Origin: Microbulbifer agarilyticus S89
Lineage (GTDB): Bacteria > Pseudomonadota > Gammaproteobacteria > Pseudomonadales > Cellvibrionaceae
Reading direction: 5' to 3'
Assembly (NCBI RefSeq): GCF_000220505.1
Contig: NZ_AFPJ01000010.1
Span: forward strand, 1 to 64,000
DNA length: 64,000 bases
How positions within the stretch are numbered: position 1 is the stretch's first letter; each line of letters starts with the position of its first letter. The notes beneath the pieces are model-generated. The model worked only from the letters and a program-made list of their open reading frames with translations. It was not told the origin of the DNA and ran no database searches. Of the stretch, positions 44,389 through 53,950 are shown piece after piece. Position numbers and translations under genes: made by a program.

Positions 44389-46059
44389 TTACAGCAGCAG
44401 TCGGCGCACGTCTGCCAACACTCCGGCGAGGTAGGTCAGGAAGCGACCAGCGTCGCCACCGTTGACGGCGCGATGGTCGTAAGACAGCGCCAGCGGCAGC
44501 ATCTTGCGCGGCACAAACTCCTTGCCGTTCCACTCGGGGCGCACAGACAACTTGGAAACACCCAGGATACCCACTTCCGGCGAATTCACGATCGGCGTGA
44601 AACCCGTGCCACCGATGGCACCCAGGCTGGAGATGGTAAAGCAGGCGCCCTGCATATCGCGCGGCTTCAGCTTGCCATCACGGGCGGCGATCGCCAGTGC
44701 GGTGGCTTCTTCCGCCAGATCGTACAGGCCTTTTTTATCCACATCACGAATCACCGGGACCATCAGACCTTTCGGTGTATCTACCGCCATGCCGATATGC
44801 ACGTAGTCCTTCTTAACAATGTGCTCGCCATCGTTGTGCAGGGATACGTTAAAGCTCGGCACTTCACGCAGCGCAGCCGCCGCTGCTTTCAGCAGGAAAG
44901 GCACCGGGGTGAGTTTCACGCCACGCTTCTCTGCTTCCGCTTTCATCGCCTTGCGGAAATCTTCCAGCTCGGTGATGTCTGCATCGTCAAACTGGGTAAC
45001 GTGCGGTACGTTCAGCCAGTTGCGCGACATGTTCGCGGCGGTGATCTTGTGGATCTTGCTCATCGGCTCGGTAGTGACCGGGCCAAACTGGCTGAAGTCG
45101 ATTTCCGGCATCGGCGCAATACCAATACCGCCACCCACTCCACCGGCAGCACCACTTTCCGCTTTCTTCACCTGCTCCTTGATGTAGGCGTGCAGGTCGT
45201 CTTTGGTCACACGGTTGCGCGGGCCGGTCGGCTTTACCTTGTTCAGGGTCACACCCAGTTCACGGGCCAGCTTGCGCACGGCGGGGCCGGCGTAAACTTC
45301 CGCCGACGGCGTGTGGTCGCGTTCGACATGCGGGTCGCGCTTGGGCGACGCTGACGGCTCATGCGCCGCTTCCGGTGCAGCCGCTTGCGGCGCCGGAGCG
45401 GGCGCTGCTGCCGGCGCAGGCGCCGGAGCTGGCGCACTAGCGCCCTCACCGCCACTTACGCCACCAGCAGCAGCCTTGATCACGCCAATCACGTCACCGG
45501 TGGAAACCTTGTCGCCTTCCTTCACGGAGAGGGAGACGATGGTGCCGGAAGCGGAAGACGGCACGTCCATGGACGCCTTGTCCCCTTCCACCACGATCAG
45601 GGCATCACCCTCTTCTACCGAGTCACCCGCAGCAACGGAGAGTTCAATCACGTCCACCGCCTCGGCGCCGCCGAGATCGGGAACCTTGAGTTCCTGTTCC
45701 GTCTCTTCAGCGGCAGCGGCGGCGGGTGCCGGGGCAGGCGGCTCTTCTGATGCTACTGCCGGTGCAGGTGCGGCTTCTTCCGCCACCACTTCTGCAGACT
45801 CTTCTGCAACGTCGCCAGCGGCGCCGGTTTCCATTTCACCGATCACGTCGCCTTCGGAAACCTTGTCACCTTCCTTGACGGAAATGCTCAGGATCTTGCC
45901 GGCAACAGGTGCGGGAACGTCCATAGAGGCCTTGTCGCCCTCCACAACAATCAGCGCATCCTCTTCCGCGACGGTGTCACCCACCGCAACCGCAATTTCA
46001 ATTACGTCTACCTGATCGGCGCCGCCGAGATCAGGCACTTTAATGACTTGTTTTGCCAT
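44389..46059 (-). CDS. aceF: Pyruvate dehydrogenase E2, dihydrolipoyllysine acetyltransferase
   Basis: This is the core of the pyruvate dehydrogenase complex, passing the acetyl group to CoA. It has 556 residues. Two lipoyl domains (about 1-77 and 118-195) each carry GDKASMDVP with the lipoyl Lys, and are joined by Ala/Pro/Glu-rich linkers. The peripheral subunit-binding domain (about 255-297) has GPAVRKLARELGV, and the catalytic domain (about 325-556) ends with SYDHRAVNGGDAGRF carrying the active His. E. coli has three lipoyl domains; two is the Pseudomonas-like number. It lies 27 bp after aceE. Confidence 0.96.
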   Translation of the reverse strand: MAKQVIKVPDLGGADQVDVIEIAVAVGDTVAEEDALIVVEGDKASMDVPAPVAGKILSISVKEGDKVSEGDVIGEMETGAAGDVAEESAEVVAEEAAPAPAVASEEPPAPAPAAAAAEETEQELKVPDLGGAEAVDVIELSVAAGDSVEEGDALIVVEGDKASMDVPSSASGTIVSLSVKEGDKVSTGDVIGVIKAAAGGVSGGEGASAPAPAPAPAAAPAPAPQAAAPEAAHEPSASPKRDPHVERDHTPSAEVYAGPAVRKLARELGVTLNKVKPTGPRNRVTKDDLHAYIKEQVKKAESGAAGGVGGGIGIAPMPEIDFSQFGPVTTEPMSKIHKITAANMSRNWLNVPHVTQFDDADITELEDFRKAMKAEAEKRGVKLTPVPFLLKAAAAALREVPSFNVSLHNDGEHIVKKDYVHIGMAVDTPKGLMVPVIRDVDKKGLYDLAEEATALAIAARDGKLKPRDMQGACFTISSLGAIGGTGFTPIVNSPEVGILGVSKLSVRPEWNGKEFVPRKMLPLALSYDHRAVNGGDAGRFLTYLAGVLADVRRLLL

Positions 46060-46086
46060 GTCTTGCCTTCCTTAATTCAGCGGGCC

Positions 46087-48756
46087 TTAAACCAGACGCG
46101 GGTTTACTTTTTCCGGATCGATGTTCAGTTTCTTGATCGCGTCTGCGACTTCTTTCGCATCGATAACACCCTGGTTAGCCAGGCCAGTCAGCGCAGCGAT
46201 CACCACGTAGTTGCGGTTCACTTCGAAGAAGCGACGCAGCTGCTCGCGGCTGTCGGAACGACCGAAGCCGTCGGTGCCGAGTGCGATCATGTCGCCGTCG
46301 ATAAACTCGCGCAGCGGCTCAACGTAGGAACGAATGTAATCGGTAGAAATCACCACCGGGGTTTCGTTGCCTTCGAACTGCTCGCCAATCCAGGATTTAC
46401 GGGCTTCCTCGGTCGGGTGCAGCATGTTCCAGCGCGCCACGTCCTGCGCTTCGCGGGAAGCTTCGGTGGCGGAGGTCAGGTTCCACACGTCAGAGGTAAC
46501 ACCGAACTGGTCAGCGAGAATGTCCGCGGCGGCCAGTACTTCGCGCAAGATAGAACCAGCGCCCACCAGCTGTACGTGCTTCTTCGCCGCCTTGCCTTTG
46601 CCCGGCTTGCGCGAATTGTTATCCAGCTTGTAGATACCGCGAATGATGCCTTCTTCAACGCCCTGCGGCATTTCCGGCTGCAGGTAGTTTTCGTTCTCAA
46701 TGGTGATGTAGTAGAACAGGTTCTGCTGCTCTTCGTACATTTCCTTCAGGCCCTGGCGCATGATTACGGCGAGGTCGTAACCGTAGGCCGGGTCGTAGCT
46801 CTTACAGTTCGGGATGGTCGCAGACAGTACGTGGCTGTGGCCATCCTGGTGCTGCAGGCCTTCCCCGTTCAGGGTGGTACGGCCGGCGGTGGCACCAATC
46901 AGGAAGCCGCGCGCCTGCATGTCACCCGCCGCCCAGGCCAGGTCGCCAATGCGCTGGAAGCCGAACATCGAGTAGTAGATGTAGAACGGCACCATCGGTA
47001 CGCCATGGTTGCTGTACGCGGTGGCGAGCGCCATCCACGCAGACATCGCACCGGCTTCGTTGATGCCCTCTTCCAGCACCTGGCCTTTCTTGTCTTCCTT
47101 GTAATACATGATCTGGCCGTGGTCGACCGGCGTGTATTTCTGGCCTTGGGAGGAGTAGATACCCAGCTGACGGAACAGACCTTCCATACCGAAGGTACGG
47201 GCTTCGTCCGGCACGATCGGCGCAACGTTCTGGCCCATCTTCTTGTCTTTCACCAGCACCGACAGCGCGCGTACGAATGCCATGGTGGTGGAGATTTCGC
47301 GGTCGCCGGAGCCTTTGGTCAGAGCACTGAAGGCGTCCAGTTCCGGAATTTCCAGCTTGGCCACGTCCACGCTGCGCGACGGTACCGGGCCACCCAGAGC
47401 CTTGCGACGCTCGGCCATGTACTTCATTTCCGGGCTGTCCGGAGACGGGCGGTAGTAAGGGACTTCTTCGATTTCCTTGTCGGTAATCGGGATCGCAAAG
47501 CGGTCACGGAAGCGCTTCAGTGCCTCGGTGTCCATTTTCTTCACGTTGTGGGTATCCATCGCCGCTTCACCGGCTGCACCCAGGCCGTAACCTTTCACGG
47601 TTTGCGCCAGGATCACGGTCGGCTTGCCCTTGCTCGCCATCGCTTCGGCGTAAGCCGCGTACACCTTGTACGGGTCGTGGCCACCGCGGTTGAGCTTCAT
47701 GATCTCTTCGTCGGAGAAGTCCTGGACCATCTCCTTCAGCTCCGGGTACTTACCGAAGAAGTGCTCACGGGTGTAGGCGCCACCGTTGGCCTTGAAGTTC
47801 TGCATTTCACCATCGACGGTTTCGTCCATGACTTTCTGCAGCAGGCCTTTGTCGTCTTTCTCGAACAGCGGATCCCACAGGCGGCCCCACAGGACCTTGA
47901 TCACATTCCAGCCGGCACCGCGGAACACGCCTTCCAGTTCCTGCACGATCTTGCCGTTGCCACGCACCGGGCCATCCAGACGCTGCAGGTTACAGTTGAC
48001 CACGAAGACCAGGTTTTCCAGCCTCTCGCGGCCCGCCAGGGCGATTGCGCCCAGGGATTCCGGCTCGTCACACTCACCGTCGCCCAGGAATGCCCACACC
48101 TTGCGATCGCCGCGCGGAGACAGGCCACGGGCAGACAGGTAACGCATGATGTGCGCCTGATAGATCGCCTGGATTGGGCCGAGACCCATGGATACGGTGG
48201 GGAACTGCCAGTATTCCGGCATCAACCAGGGGTGCGGGTATGAAGAGAGGCCGTTGCCGTTCACTTCACGGCGGAAGTTGTCCAGCTGCTCTTCATCAAA
48301 GCGGCCTTCCAGGTAGGAGCGGGCATAGATACCCGGGGCACTGTGGCCCTGGAAGAAGATCAAGTCGCCGCGCTCTTCCCCTTCATTACCACGGAAGAAG
48401 TAGTTGAACGCAACATCGTACAGGGTCGCTGCCGATGAGAAGCTGGCGATGTGGCCGCCGAGGCTGTCACTGTTGGAGTTGGCACGTACCACCATGGCCA
48501 GCGCATTCCAGCGGATCAGGGAGCGGATACGACGCTCCATAAACAGGTCCCCGGGCATACGCTTTTCCGCTTCCGGCGGAATGGTATTGCGATACGGGGT
48601 CGTAATAGCTGCCGGCAGCTGTACGCCGGTGTTGGTCGCGCGATCAGACAGCTGCTTGATCAGGAACGCGGCGCGCTCCTTGCCGCTGTGGCGGATAACC
48701 GCCTGCAGCGCGTCCAGCCATTCCTGCGTTTCCTGAATGTCGGTTTCTTCGTGCAT
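46087..48756 (-). CDS. aceE: Pyruvate dehydrogenase E1 component
   Basis: This is a thiamine-diphosphate enzyme decarboxylating pyruvate. It has 889 residues (E. coli 887). The ThDP motif begins GDGECDEPESLGA and continues to the conserved NCNLQRLDGPVRGN. HSAPGIYARSYLEGR and YYIYSMFGFQR-like YIYYSMFGFQRIGD are typical of the homodimeric E1. ATG 48756 is chosen because GAGGAG is 7 nt upstream and MHEETDIQETQEWLDAL matches the family start. The lpd gene is not in the window. Confidence 0.97.
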   Translation of the reverse strand: MHEETDIQETQEWLDALQAVIRHSGKERAAFLIKQLSDRATNTGVQLPAAITTPYRNTIPPEAEKRMPGDLFMERRIRSLIRWNALAMVVRANSNSDSLGGHIASFSSAATLYDVAFNYFFRGNEGEERGDLIFFQGHSAPGIYARSYLEGRFDEEQLDNFRREVNGNGLSSYPHPWLMPEYWQFPTVSMGLGPIQAIYQAHIMRYLSARGLSPRGDRKVWAFLGDGECDEPESLGAIALAGRERLENLVFVVNCNLQRLDGPVRGNGKIVQELEGVFRGAGWNVIKVLWGRLWDPLFEKDDKGLLQKVMDETVDGEMQNFKANGGAYTREHFFGKYPELKEMVQDFSDEEIMKLNRGGHDPYKVYAAYAEAMASKGKPTVILAQTVKGYGLGAAGEAAMDTHNVKKMDTEALKRFRDRFAIPITDKEIEEVPYYRPSPDSPEMKYMAERRKALGGPVPSRSVDVAKLEIPELDAFSALTKGSGDREISTTMAFVRALSVLVKDKKMGQNVAPIVPDEARTFGMEGLFRQLGIYSSQGQKYTPVDHGQIMYYKEDKKGQVLEEGINEAGAMSAWMALATAYSNHGVPMVPFYIYYSMFGFQRIGDLAWAAGDMQARGFLIGATAGRTTLNGEGLQHQDGHSHVLSATIPNCKSYDPAYGYDLAVIMRQGLKEMYEEQQNLFYYITIENENYLQPEMPQGVEEGIIRGIYKLDNNSRKPGKGKAAKKHVQLVGAGSILREVLAAADILADQFGVTSDVWNLTSATEASREAQDVARWNMLHPTEEARKSWIGEQFEGNETPVVISTDYIRSYVEPLREFIDGDMIALGTDGFGRSDSREQLRRFFEVNRNYVVIAALTGLANQGVIDAKEVADAIKKLNIDPEKVNPRLV

Positions 48757-49452
48757 CAAATGCTCCTCGGCGAATATACGACGTCGAGTCGGTGTTTTTT
48801 TATGGTCAGAATTTTTTGCCGCGCAACAGTACCGCAAATGCGGGGAATTCCCCCGAGTCAGGCACCTTCCTCGCCAATTCACCACCAAAAATGGCCGGAA
48901 AAGCGATTTTCGCTGATCAGCAGTTCGATACTGACTCGATTCCAATAAAAGGGCTGTGCGACGGAATACCGCCGGCTGGGAACCAGTGGATTCGGTTACC
49001 GGCTCGACTTTGAATTCGGCGTTGAATTCACGACCTGCTAAATGTAGGGCCAGCGCCTTGCAGCGCACAGGCATCACCACATAAAAACAGGCGGTAAGTG
49101 CTCAAGCGGGGGCGATTGTAGTATTACTACAAAACTTTTTCCAGATAGGACAATTAGTAACAAATAAAACCAAATTGCAAAACAAATAGTTTTCTGAAAG
49201 CGGTATTGGCGGATGAATTTGTCGTCAATAAGTGAAATTCTATTACAAAATAGAGTCCAGAAATCACCTTTTGGTCACGCATGTACCAACGAAAGCGGGA
49301 TTGGCGGGATGGTGACTTCCCACGCCAGCCTGTGTTGCGCCGCTCCGTCAATAACCAAAAGCGCCGATTGACCTGCAACATTTACCCCGTGCTCAGCCCT
49401 GAAACCCGCCCAATATCGGCGGGCGAGGCGAGTATCAGGGGACCCAGCGCGC
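48757..49452. other. 696-bp intergenic region upstream of aceE
   Basis: No gene is seen. It contains a 17-bp FadR-type palindrome (49116-49132, listed separately), an AT-rich stretch (49130-49270) and a GC stem CCCGCC/GGCGGG (49405-49423) that may end the leftward sortase gene. The small frames here have no ribosome sites. Confidence 0.5.
49116..49132. promoter_or_regulatory. Probable GntR/FadR-family (PdhR-like) operator of aceEF
   Basis: TTGTAGTATTACTACAA is a perfect 17-bp palindrome with a single central base. It contains TAGTATTACTA, an exact match to the t.GTa.tAC.a pattern of FadR-subgroup GntR regulators, which include PdhR. On the minus strand TACAAT at its edge could be a -10 box, so a bound repressor would block the promoter. 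It is about 360 bp before aceE; no regulator gene is nearby. Confidence 0.55.
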
Positions 49453-50070
49453 TTACAATTTGATCACCTGCGCCTCTGGCACCGGCTCGGCGTAGACCAG
49501 ATAGCGCAGCGGCCCGCCCGCCTCTAAGGCGCCAAAGGGATAGCAGGTAACCAGCAGCAAGCCGGGCCGGTCGCTCACTGGCAAGGTCTCGCGTGAACTG
49601 TCCACCACTCGGGTACCCCGCACGCGATAGTGCCGCCAGCGCCCGTCGCGCCCCTGCAGTTGCACCCCCATCCCCACCTGCAATTTTTCCAGGCCGCGGA
49701 AGTGTGTATCGCGGTGTGCGGCAATAACCGTGGTGCGCACGGGCGTATCATCACCGTGCTGTTGCGTCACCGGCAGTGTTGAAGCCTCATGTAAGCCGGG
49801 CCCAAAAGCGAGCGCTTCACCACTGGTCCCCTGCAACACCACCAAAGGTTTTTGCTGGTCCAGTTTGAGTCGCGCCACCGGCCAGGTATCCGCCCAGGGC
49901 CACGGCTTGTGAATCTCCCCCGCGTGCAACTGACGCTCCCAGGCACTGCTGATCAGGTATTGAGACAATTCCGCTTTCGCCAGAATCCAGCTGGCGCCCG
50001 CCAGCTGCCATACACCGGCAGTGATCAACAGCAGTGGCAGCAAGCGCTTAGACAGCCACATGCGGCTCAT
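49453..50070 (-). CDS. Class GN (marine proteobacterial) sortase
   Basis: A 205-residue membrane-anchored transpeptidase. The N-terminal helix is at about 10-31. The sortase catalytic residues are His119 (AAHRDTHF), Cys176 (LLVTCYPFG) and Arg189 (GPLRYLVY). The gene overlaps the stop of the target-protein gene by 4 bp (ATGA), so the two are translationally coupled. Such Gram-negative sortases process one dedicated substrate, here the upstream protein. ATG 50070 is favoured; longer frames run inside the target gene. Confidence 0.92.
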   Translation of the reverse strand: MSRMWLSKRLLPLLLITAGVWQLAGASWILAKAELSQYLISSAWERQLHAGEIHKPWPWADTWPVARLKLDQQKPLVVLQGTSGEALAFGPGLHEASTLPVTQQHGDDTPVRTTVIAAHRDTHFRGLEKLQVGMGVQLQGRDGRWRHYRVRGTRVVDSSRETLPVSDRPGLLLVTCYPFGALEAGGPLRYLVYAEPVPEAQVIKL

Positions 50071-52502
50071 TGCTGCACCCCTGTAATACGAGTGCCGATC
50101 GCGCGCGGAGGCAACTCGCCTGATTTTATTGTGGCCGGAGAAAGGCGTCGCGCCAGGAGGTGTTCCAGACGCGTTCGACAGCGACGTACATCGGGGGTGA
50201 GACCACATAGCAGCGTACGCACCCTGCGCATGATTGCTGCACGTGCGCGCAGCCCCATGCCCCCGAGGAGCAACAGTAAAGCGGTAAGAATCTGTCCGTA
50301 AACACCAGTTGCGGTGGAAGGATAGGTAAAGCGCTGTAGGTTCTGGCCGCTGGCAACCGCATTGGGCACGGAACTGGACTTCCACGCCTCCGCCTGCGGA
50401 CGCACCGGGGTCTCTTCGACAGCAACAAAGCTGGTATAGGGGCTGGCCAGCTGGTGACGCAGCGCCAGCGCGAGGATTTGCTGCTTGAGGGGATCTGCAA
50501 CCACTTCGGCCTGTTCACCATCGCCTGCCGTTCTTGCCAGGGGGCCGCGCTGGCGTTGCATATCACGCAGCGCGGCAATTTTTGCCCGCGCCCACACACT
50601 GCCTATTTGATCGCCCTGCTGATCCACGACTAATTGCGCCAGAGAAATAGTGCGGGAAAAGCGCTTGCCTGCAAGGCGGCCACTGACAACCAGCTCACCG
50701 CTGGACGGCATCCCCAGGGGCTGACCTTCGATTCGTGCAACCAACCGCACGGGTTCCCCCAAATACAGATCGGGCAGCTGCTTTGGATAAGCTTCGAGTT
50801 TGATGCCCCGCGGAAAGTCTACGCGCAGGTCGGTCACCAGCGGGTTTTCCAGCTTCTCGAACAGGCGCCCCATTTGCGCCTGTACTTCCCCCAGGTCACC
50901 GATATGCACCGCACTGCCGCGGCCTATTTGCGCCGCTTTGGTCATAAAGTGACTGTTGGACGCTGAGCCAATGCCCACGGTAAACAAACGCACCTGGCCG
51001 AGTCGCTGCTGGATGATTTCAAACAGTGCGCGCTCATTGCCAACCGCACCATCGGTAATAAACACCACCTGACGTACAAGCTCGCCCGCCTGTTCATCCA
51101 GCTGCTGGGATAAGGCTTCTTTCAACGCCGGCGCCATCTCGGTACCGCCGGTGGCACTCAGCGATTCCACCCAATCCCGTGCGCGGTGAATATTTTCCTG
51201 ACTGGCGCTGACTGGGCGTGGATAAAAAGACCGATGATGGCTGTTAAATTCAATAATATTAAAGCGGTCCTGCGCAGCGAGCCGCGATAACGCCAACAGC
51301 AGACTTTCCTTGGCCTGACGAATCGAGTTGCCGCCCATGGAGCCGGATGTATCGACTACATACACTACTTCCCGGGGCAACTTGCGAGTTGCGCCGGGTT
51401 CCCGCGGAGGCAACAGCAACAATTGCAGGTACTGTGCGCTGCCATCTTGTGATTGCTCTGCAAACACCGCGGCGGAAGGCATGGAAGACATCTGCGGCCG
51501 CCAGTGCAACACAAAGTCACGGTCCATGGGTGCCGAGCCCCCTTTCAACTGGACCTGGTACCGATTCCCGTCCTGGCGTCGAAAGTCCACTTCGTGATAG
51601 GGGCTGTAAATGTCTGCCAGCGGCAACCCCATGCCGAGGTCGATATGAATCGACATCTGGTGGCTGCCACGGTTTGCCAGTTCCGCCATCGGCACCATGA
51701 AGGGGGAAATATGCTGCGCATCCGGAACCTGGTCCGTAGGCAGCGACCAGCCGTGCGAATTGAGCGCGAGTTCTTGTGCAGACTCTTGTGCAGACTTTCG
51801 AGAGAGCTCGCCCGATACCCCGGGAATATAGCGAGGTGTAAGGGTACTCGGCAGGCGCAGGCTGAACTGATCGCGATCAAACTTGAGCGTTTGCAGATAG
51901 CGCACCTCAACGGCAATTTTTTCACCCGGTGCGATATTGGCGACACGACTGGTAAACATGTTCGGCCGCTGCTGTTCCAGTAACGCTGCGCGCTTGCCCG
52001 CCGCGCGCGCTTCGGTATACACCTTCTTCGCCTCTTCACGCTCGCGCACCTTGCCGACAATTCTGCGCTCGCCAATTACAATCTCCATGCCGCGTACCGC
52101 GGCATTTTCCGGCAGCGGCAGTACGTAGACGGCCTCCCGCCAGTGATTGCTGGTGTTAATATATGTCTGTGCAATGTGCACTTCGGCCACCAGGCCACGC
52201 ACCCGCATGTCGACCGCGGTCGACAGGTGCAACGCCGGCTCAAAGGTTCCCTCCTGCTCACCGACAAACAGTAAGTCGCCGCTGCCGGCATCCTCTAACG
52301 CCACCTCCTCAAACGCCGGCGCTTGCGGTGCATCATCCGCGCTCGCCCCGACGGCAGCAAGGAGCACCGCGAGCGTGGTCACGGCGAACAGTAGCCAGCT
52401 ACCGACGCGGCTTTTGCGATAGCGGCGGCGGTAATATTCGCTGGTAGGAAGAATCAGCAAGTCGCGCTCGATGCGCGGTGATGGAAAAAGCGGTCGGTTC
52501 AC
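50067..52502 (-). CDS. Marine proteobacterial sortase target protein (VIT + von Willebrand A domains)
   Basis: An 811-residue surface or periplasmic protein. A membrane/signal helix (about 34-54 in this numbering) is followed by a VIT domain (about 75-200, LSTAVDMRVRGLVAEVHIAQ, NMFTSRVANIAPGEKIAVEV), then a vWA domain with the MIDAS motif DTSGSMGG, GGTEM and FITDGAVG. Near residue 728-733, PSTATG and a hydrophobic helix with RARA form the sorting signal. Unusually, about 57 more residues follow the basic stop. The GTG at 52502 is chosen because GGAGG lies 5 nt upstream; an ATG 51 bp earlier has no ribosome site. Confidence 0.9.
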   Translation of the reverse strand: MNRPLFPSPRIERDLLILPTSEYYRRRYRKSRVGSWLLFAVTTLAVLLAAVGASADDAPQAPAFEEVALEDAGSGDLLFVGEQEGTFEPALHLSTAVDMRVRGLVAEVHIAQTYINTSNHWREAVYVLPLPENAAVRGMEIVIGERRIVGKVREREEAKKVYTEARAAGKRAALLEQQRPNMFTSRVANIAPGEKIAVEVRYLQTLKFDRDQFSLRLPSTLTPRYIPGVSGELSRKSAQESAQELALNSHGWSLPTDQVPDAQHISPFMVPMAELANRGSHQMSIHIDLGMGLPLADIYSPYHEVDFRRQDGNRYQVQLKGGSAPMDRDFVLHWRPQMSSMPSAAVFAEQSQDGSAQYLQLLLLPPREPGATRKLPREVVYVVDTSGSMGGNSIRQAKESLLLALSRLAAQDRFNIIEFNSHHRSFYPRPVSASQENIHRARDWVESLSATGGTEMAPALKEALSQQLDEQAGELVRQVVFITDGAVGNERALFEIIQQRLGQVRLFTVGIGSASNSHFMTKAAQIGRGSAVHIGDLGEVQAQMGRLFEKLENPLVTDLRVDFPRGIKLEAYPKQLPDLYLGEPVRLVARIEGQPLGMPSSGELVVSGRLAGKRFSRTISLAQLVVDQQGDQIGSVWARAKIAALRDMQRQRGPLARTAGDGEQAEVVADPLKQQILALALRHQLASPYTSFVAVEETPVRPQAEAWKSSSVPNAVASGQNLQRFTYPSTATGVYGQILTALLLLLGGMGLRARAAIMRRVRTLLCGLTPDVRRCRTRLEHLLARRLSPATIKSGELPPRAIGTRITGVQQ

Positions 52503-52632
52503 GAGAGCCTCCAAATCAATGAATGGAGGTATTACACACAGACAATCGGGCACTGCCGGGGAATCAATCGGGCGAGCTGCGGGTCAATTGTGGCGAAACA
52601 TGGCAGGGCAAAAATACGATGCCAAAAACGCA

Positions 52633-52656
52633 GAAACCGGCACGGGGCCGGTTTCT
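52633..52656 (-). terminator. Probable Rho-independent terminator of purC
   Basis: AAACCGGC and GCCGGTTT form an 8-bp stem with a 5-nt loop. On the minus strand a T5 run follows four bases after the stem, so it is a moderate candidate. Confidence 0.55.
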
Positions 52657-52680
52657 GAAAACTTGGGGATAAGTGGGAGC

Positions 52681-53784
52681 CTAATCGATCAGGCCATACC
52701 CATCGCGCAATACGTCGATAATTTCCGCCTTGGGGTTGTCCGAAATCACCAGTTTTTCGCCAATGATCTTTTCCGCGATACCCACATAGGTATTAGAGAC
52801 CGCCATCAACATGGATTCCGGCAACTCATTGTCACGGGCAAGCGCCAGACGCTCATCCATACGATCTTTATTCAGCAGAATGTCCGGATCCGGAAAATGG
52901 TTCAGCAGTGCCTGACGGAAACCTTCTTTGGAGTTTTCCACAACTTCGCCATTGCGGTACTGGGGGCCATCCCAGATACGGGACGAGTCCGGGGTACCCA
53001 CCTCATCCATGTAGATCAGCTTTTCGCGACCATCTGCGTCGCTGACATAGCCGAACTCGAACTTGGTATCCACAAACACCTGGTCCAGTTTCTCCAGCTC
53101 TGCGGAGATAACATCAAACCCTTCTTGCAGAAGCTGCTCGTAGCGATCGATATCCGCAGCGCTCTGGAAATTAAACGCGGCAAAATTCGCCAGAATATTC
53201 TGGCGAGTAATGTTTACATCGTCCGCTTCCGGCACCCCCGGGATTCCCTTGAGGATCCCCTTGGTAGACGGGGTAATCAGCAGTTCGGGAAGCTTCTGGT
53301 CTTTTTGCAGGCCGTCCGGCAGCTGGATACCACAGAACTCCCGTTCGCCCTTGCTGTAGGCGCGCCACATAGAGCCGGTAATGTACTGACGGGCAATGGC
53401 CTCAATCATCACCGGACGCGCCTTCTGCACAATCCACACCGCGGGGTGGGGAATATCCAGAATATGGCTGTCTGCCAGGCCCTGCTCCTTAAAGCGCTTG
53501 AACCAGTGATTGGCCACAGCATTCAATGCCGCCCCCTTGCCGGGCACGCCACGCAGTCCATTCTCACCCTTCCAGATGCAGTCGAATGCCGACATGCGGT
53601 CGGAAATCACCATCACGGCCAGCGGCGCATCCGCAGCCACCGGGTAGCCCTTCTCCTTGATCAGGCGGGCGCTGTCTGCCTCGGTCAACCAATAGACCGA
53701 GCGTACCTTGCCACTGTGGACGGGCTTGTCGGTGCGAATCGGGAGATCGTTGTTCACCGCGAGGACTTTGTCTGCGAGGCTCAT
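52681..53784 (-). CDS. purC: SAICAR synthase (phosphoribosylaminoimidazolesuccinocarboxamide synthase)
   Basis: This purine-pathway enzyme joins aspartate to CAIR. At 367 residues it is the long form, unlike the 236-residue PurC of E. coli and P. aeruginosa. [37 protein letters not shown] and [20 protein letters not shown] are clear. It lies alone, well separated from bamC and the YycJ-like gene, its usual neighbours in pseudomonads. Confidence 0.94.
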   Translation of the reverse strand: MSLADKVLAVNNDLPIRTDKPVHSGKVRSVYWLTEADSARLIKEKGYPVAADAPLAVMVISDRMSAFDCIWKGENGLRGVPGKGAALNAVANHWFKRFKEQGLADSHILDIPHPAVWIVQKARPVMIEAIARQYITGSMWRAYSKGEREFCGIQLPDGLQKDQKLPELLITPSTKGILKGIPGVPEADDVNITRQNILANFAAFNFQSAADIDRYEQLLQEGFDVISAELEKLDQVFVDTKFEFGYVSDADGREKLIYMDEVGTPDSSRIWDGPQYRNGEVVENSKEGFRQALLNHFPDPDILLNKDRMDERLALARDNELPESMLMAVSNTYVGIAEKIIGEKLVISDNPKAEIIDVLRDGYGLID

Positions 53785-53950
53785 GGAGGTTCCTGTGCCG
53801 TTACAAGGACGGGTATAGATAATAGATAGACAGAAGCCCCGCGGCAGCGGGGCGGAAAATTCAGGCGCGGGATTCTAGCAAACCCCCTATCACTGAAACA
53901 GTGACAAGCCGAACCAAATGCCGGCCCTCAATCAGTGCCGGTTGCCCGGC

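Noticed and set aside
46048-48243. A 731-codon open frame antisense to aceE
   Set aside because: It is the mirror of a highly conserved long gene in GC-rich DNA; it has no ribosome site and no recognisable domain.
53835-53852. GCCCCGC/GCGGGGC stem between perM and purC as a terminator
   Set aside because: A good stem but no T-run on either strand, so it is not called as a terminator.
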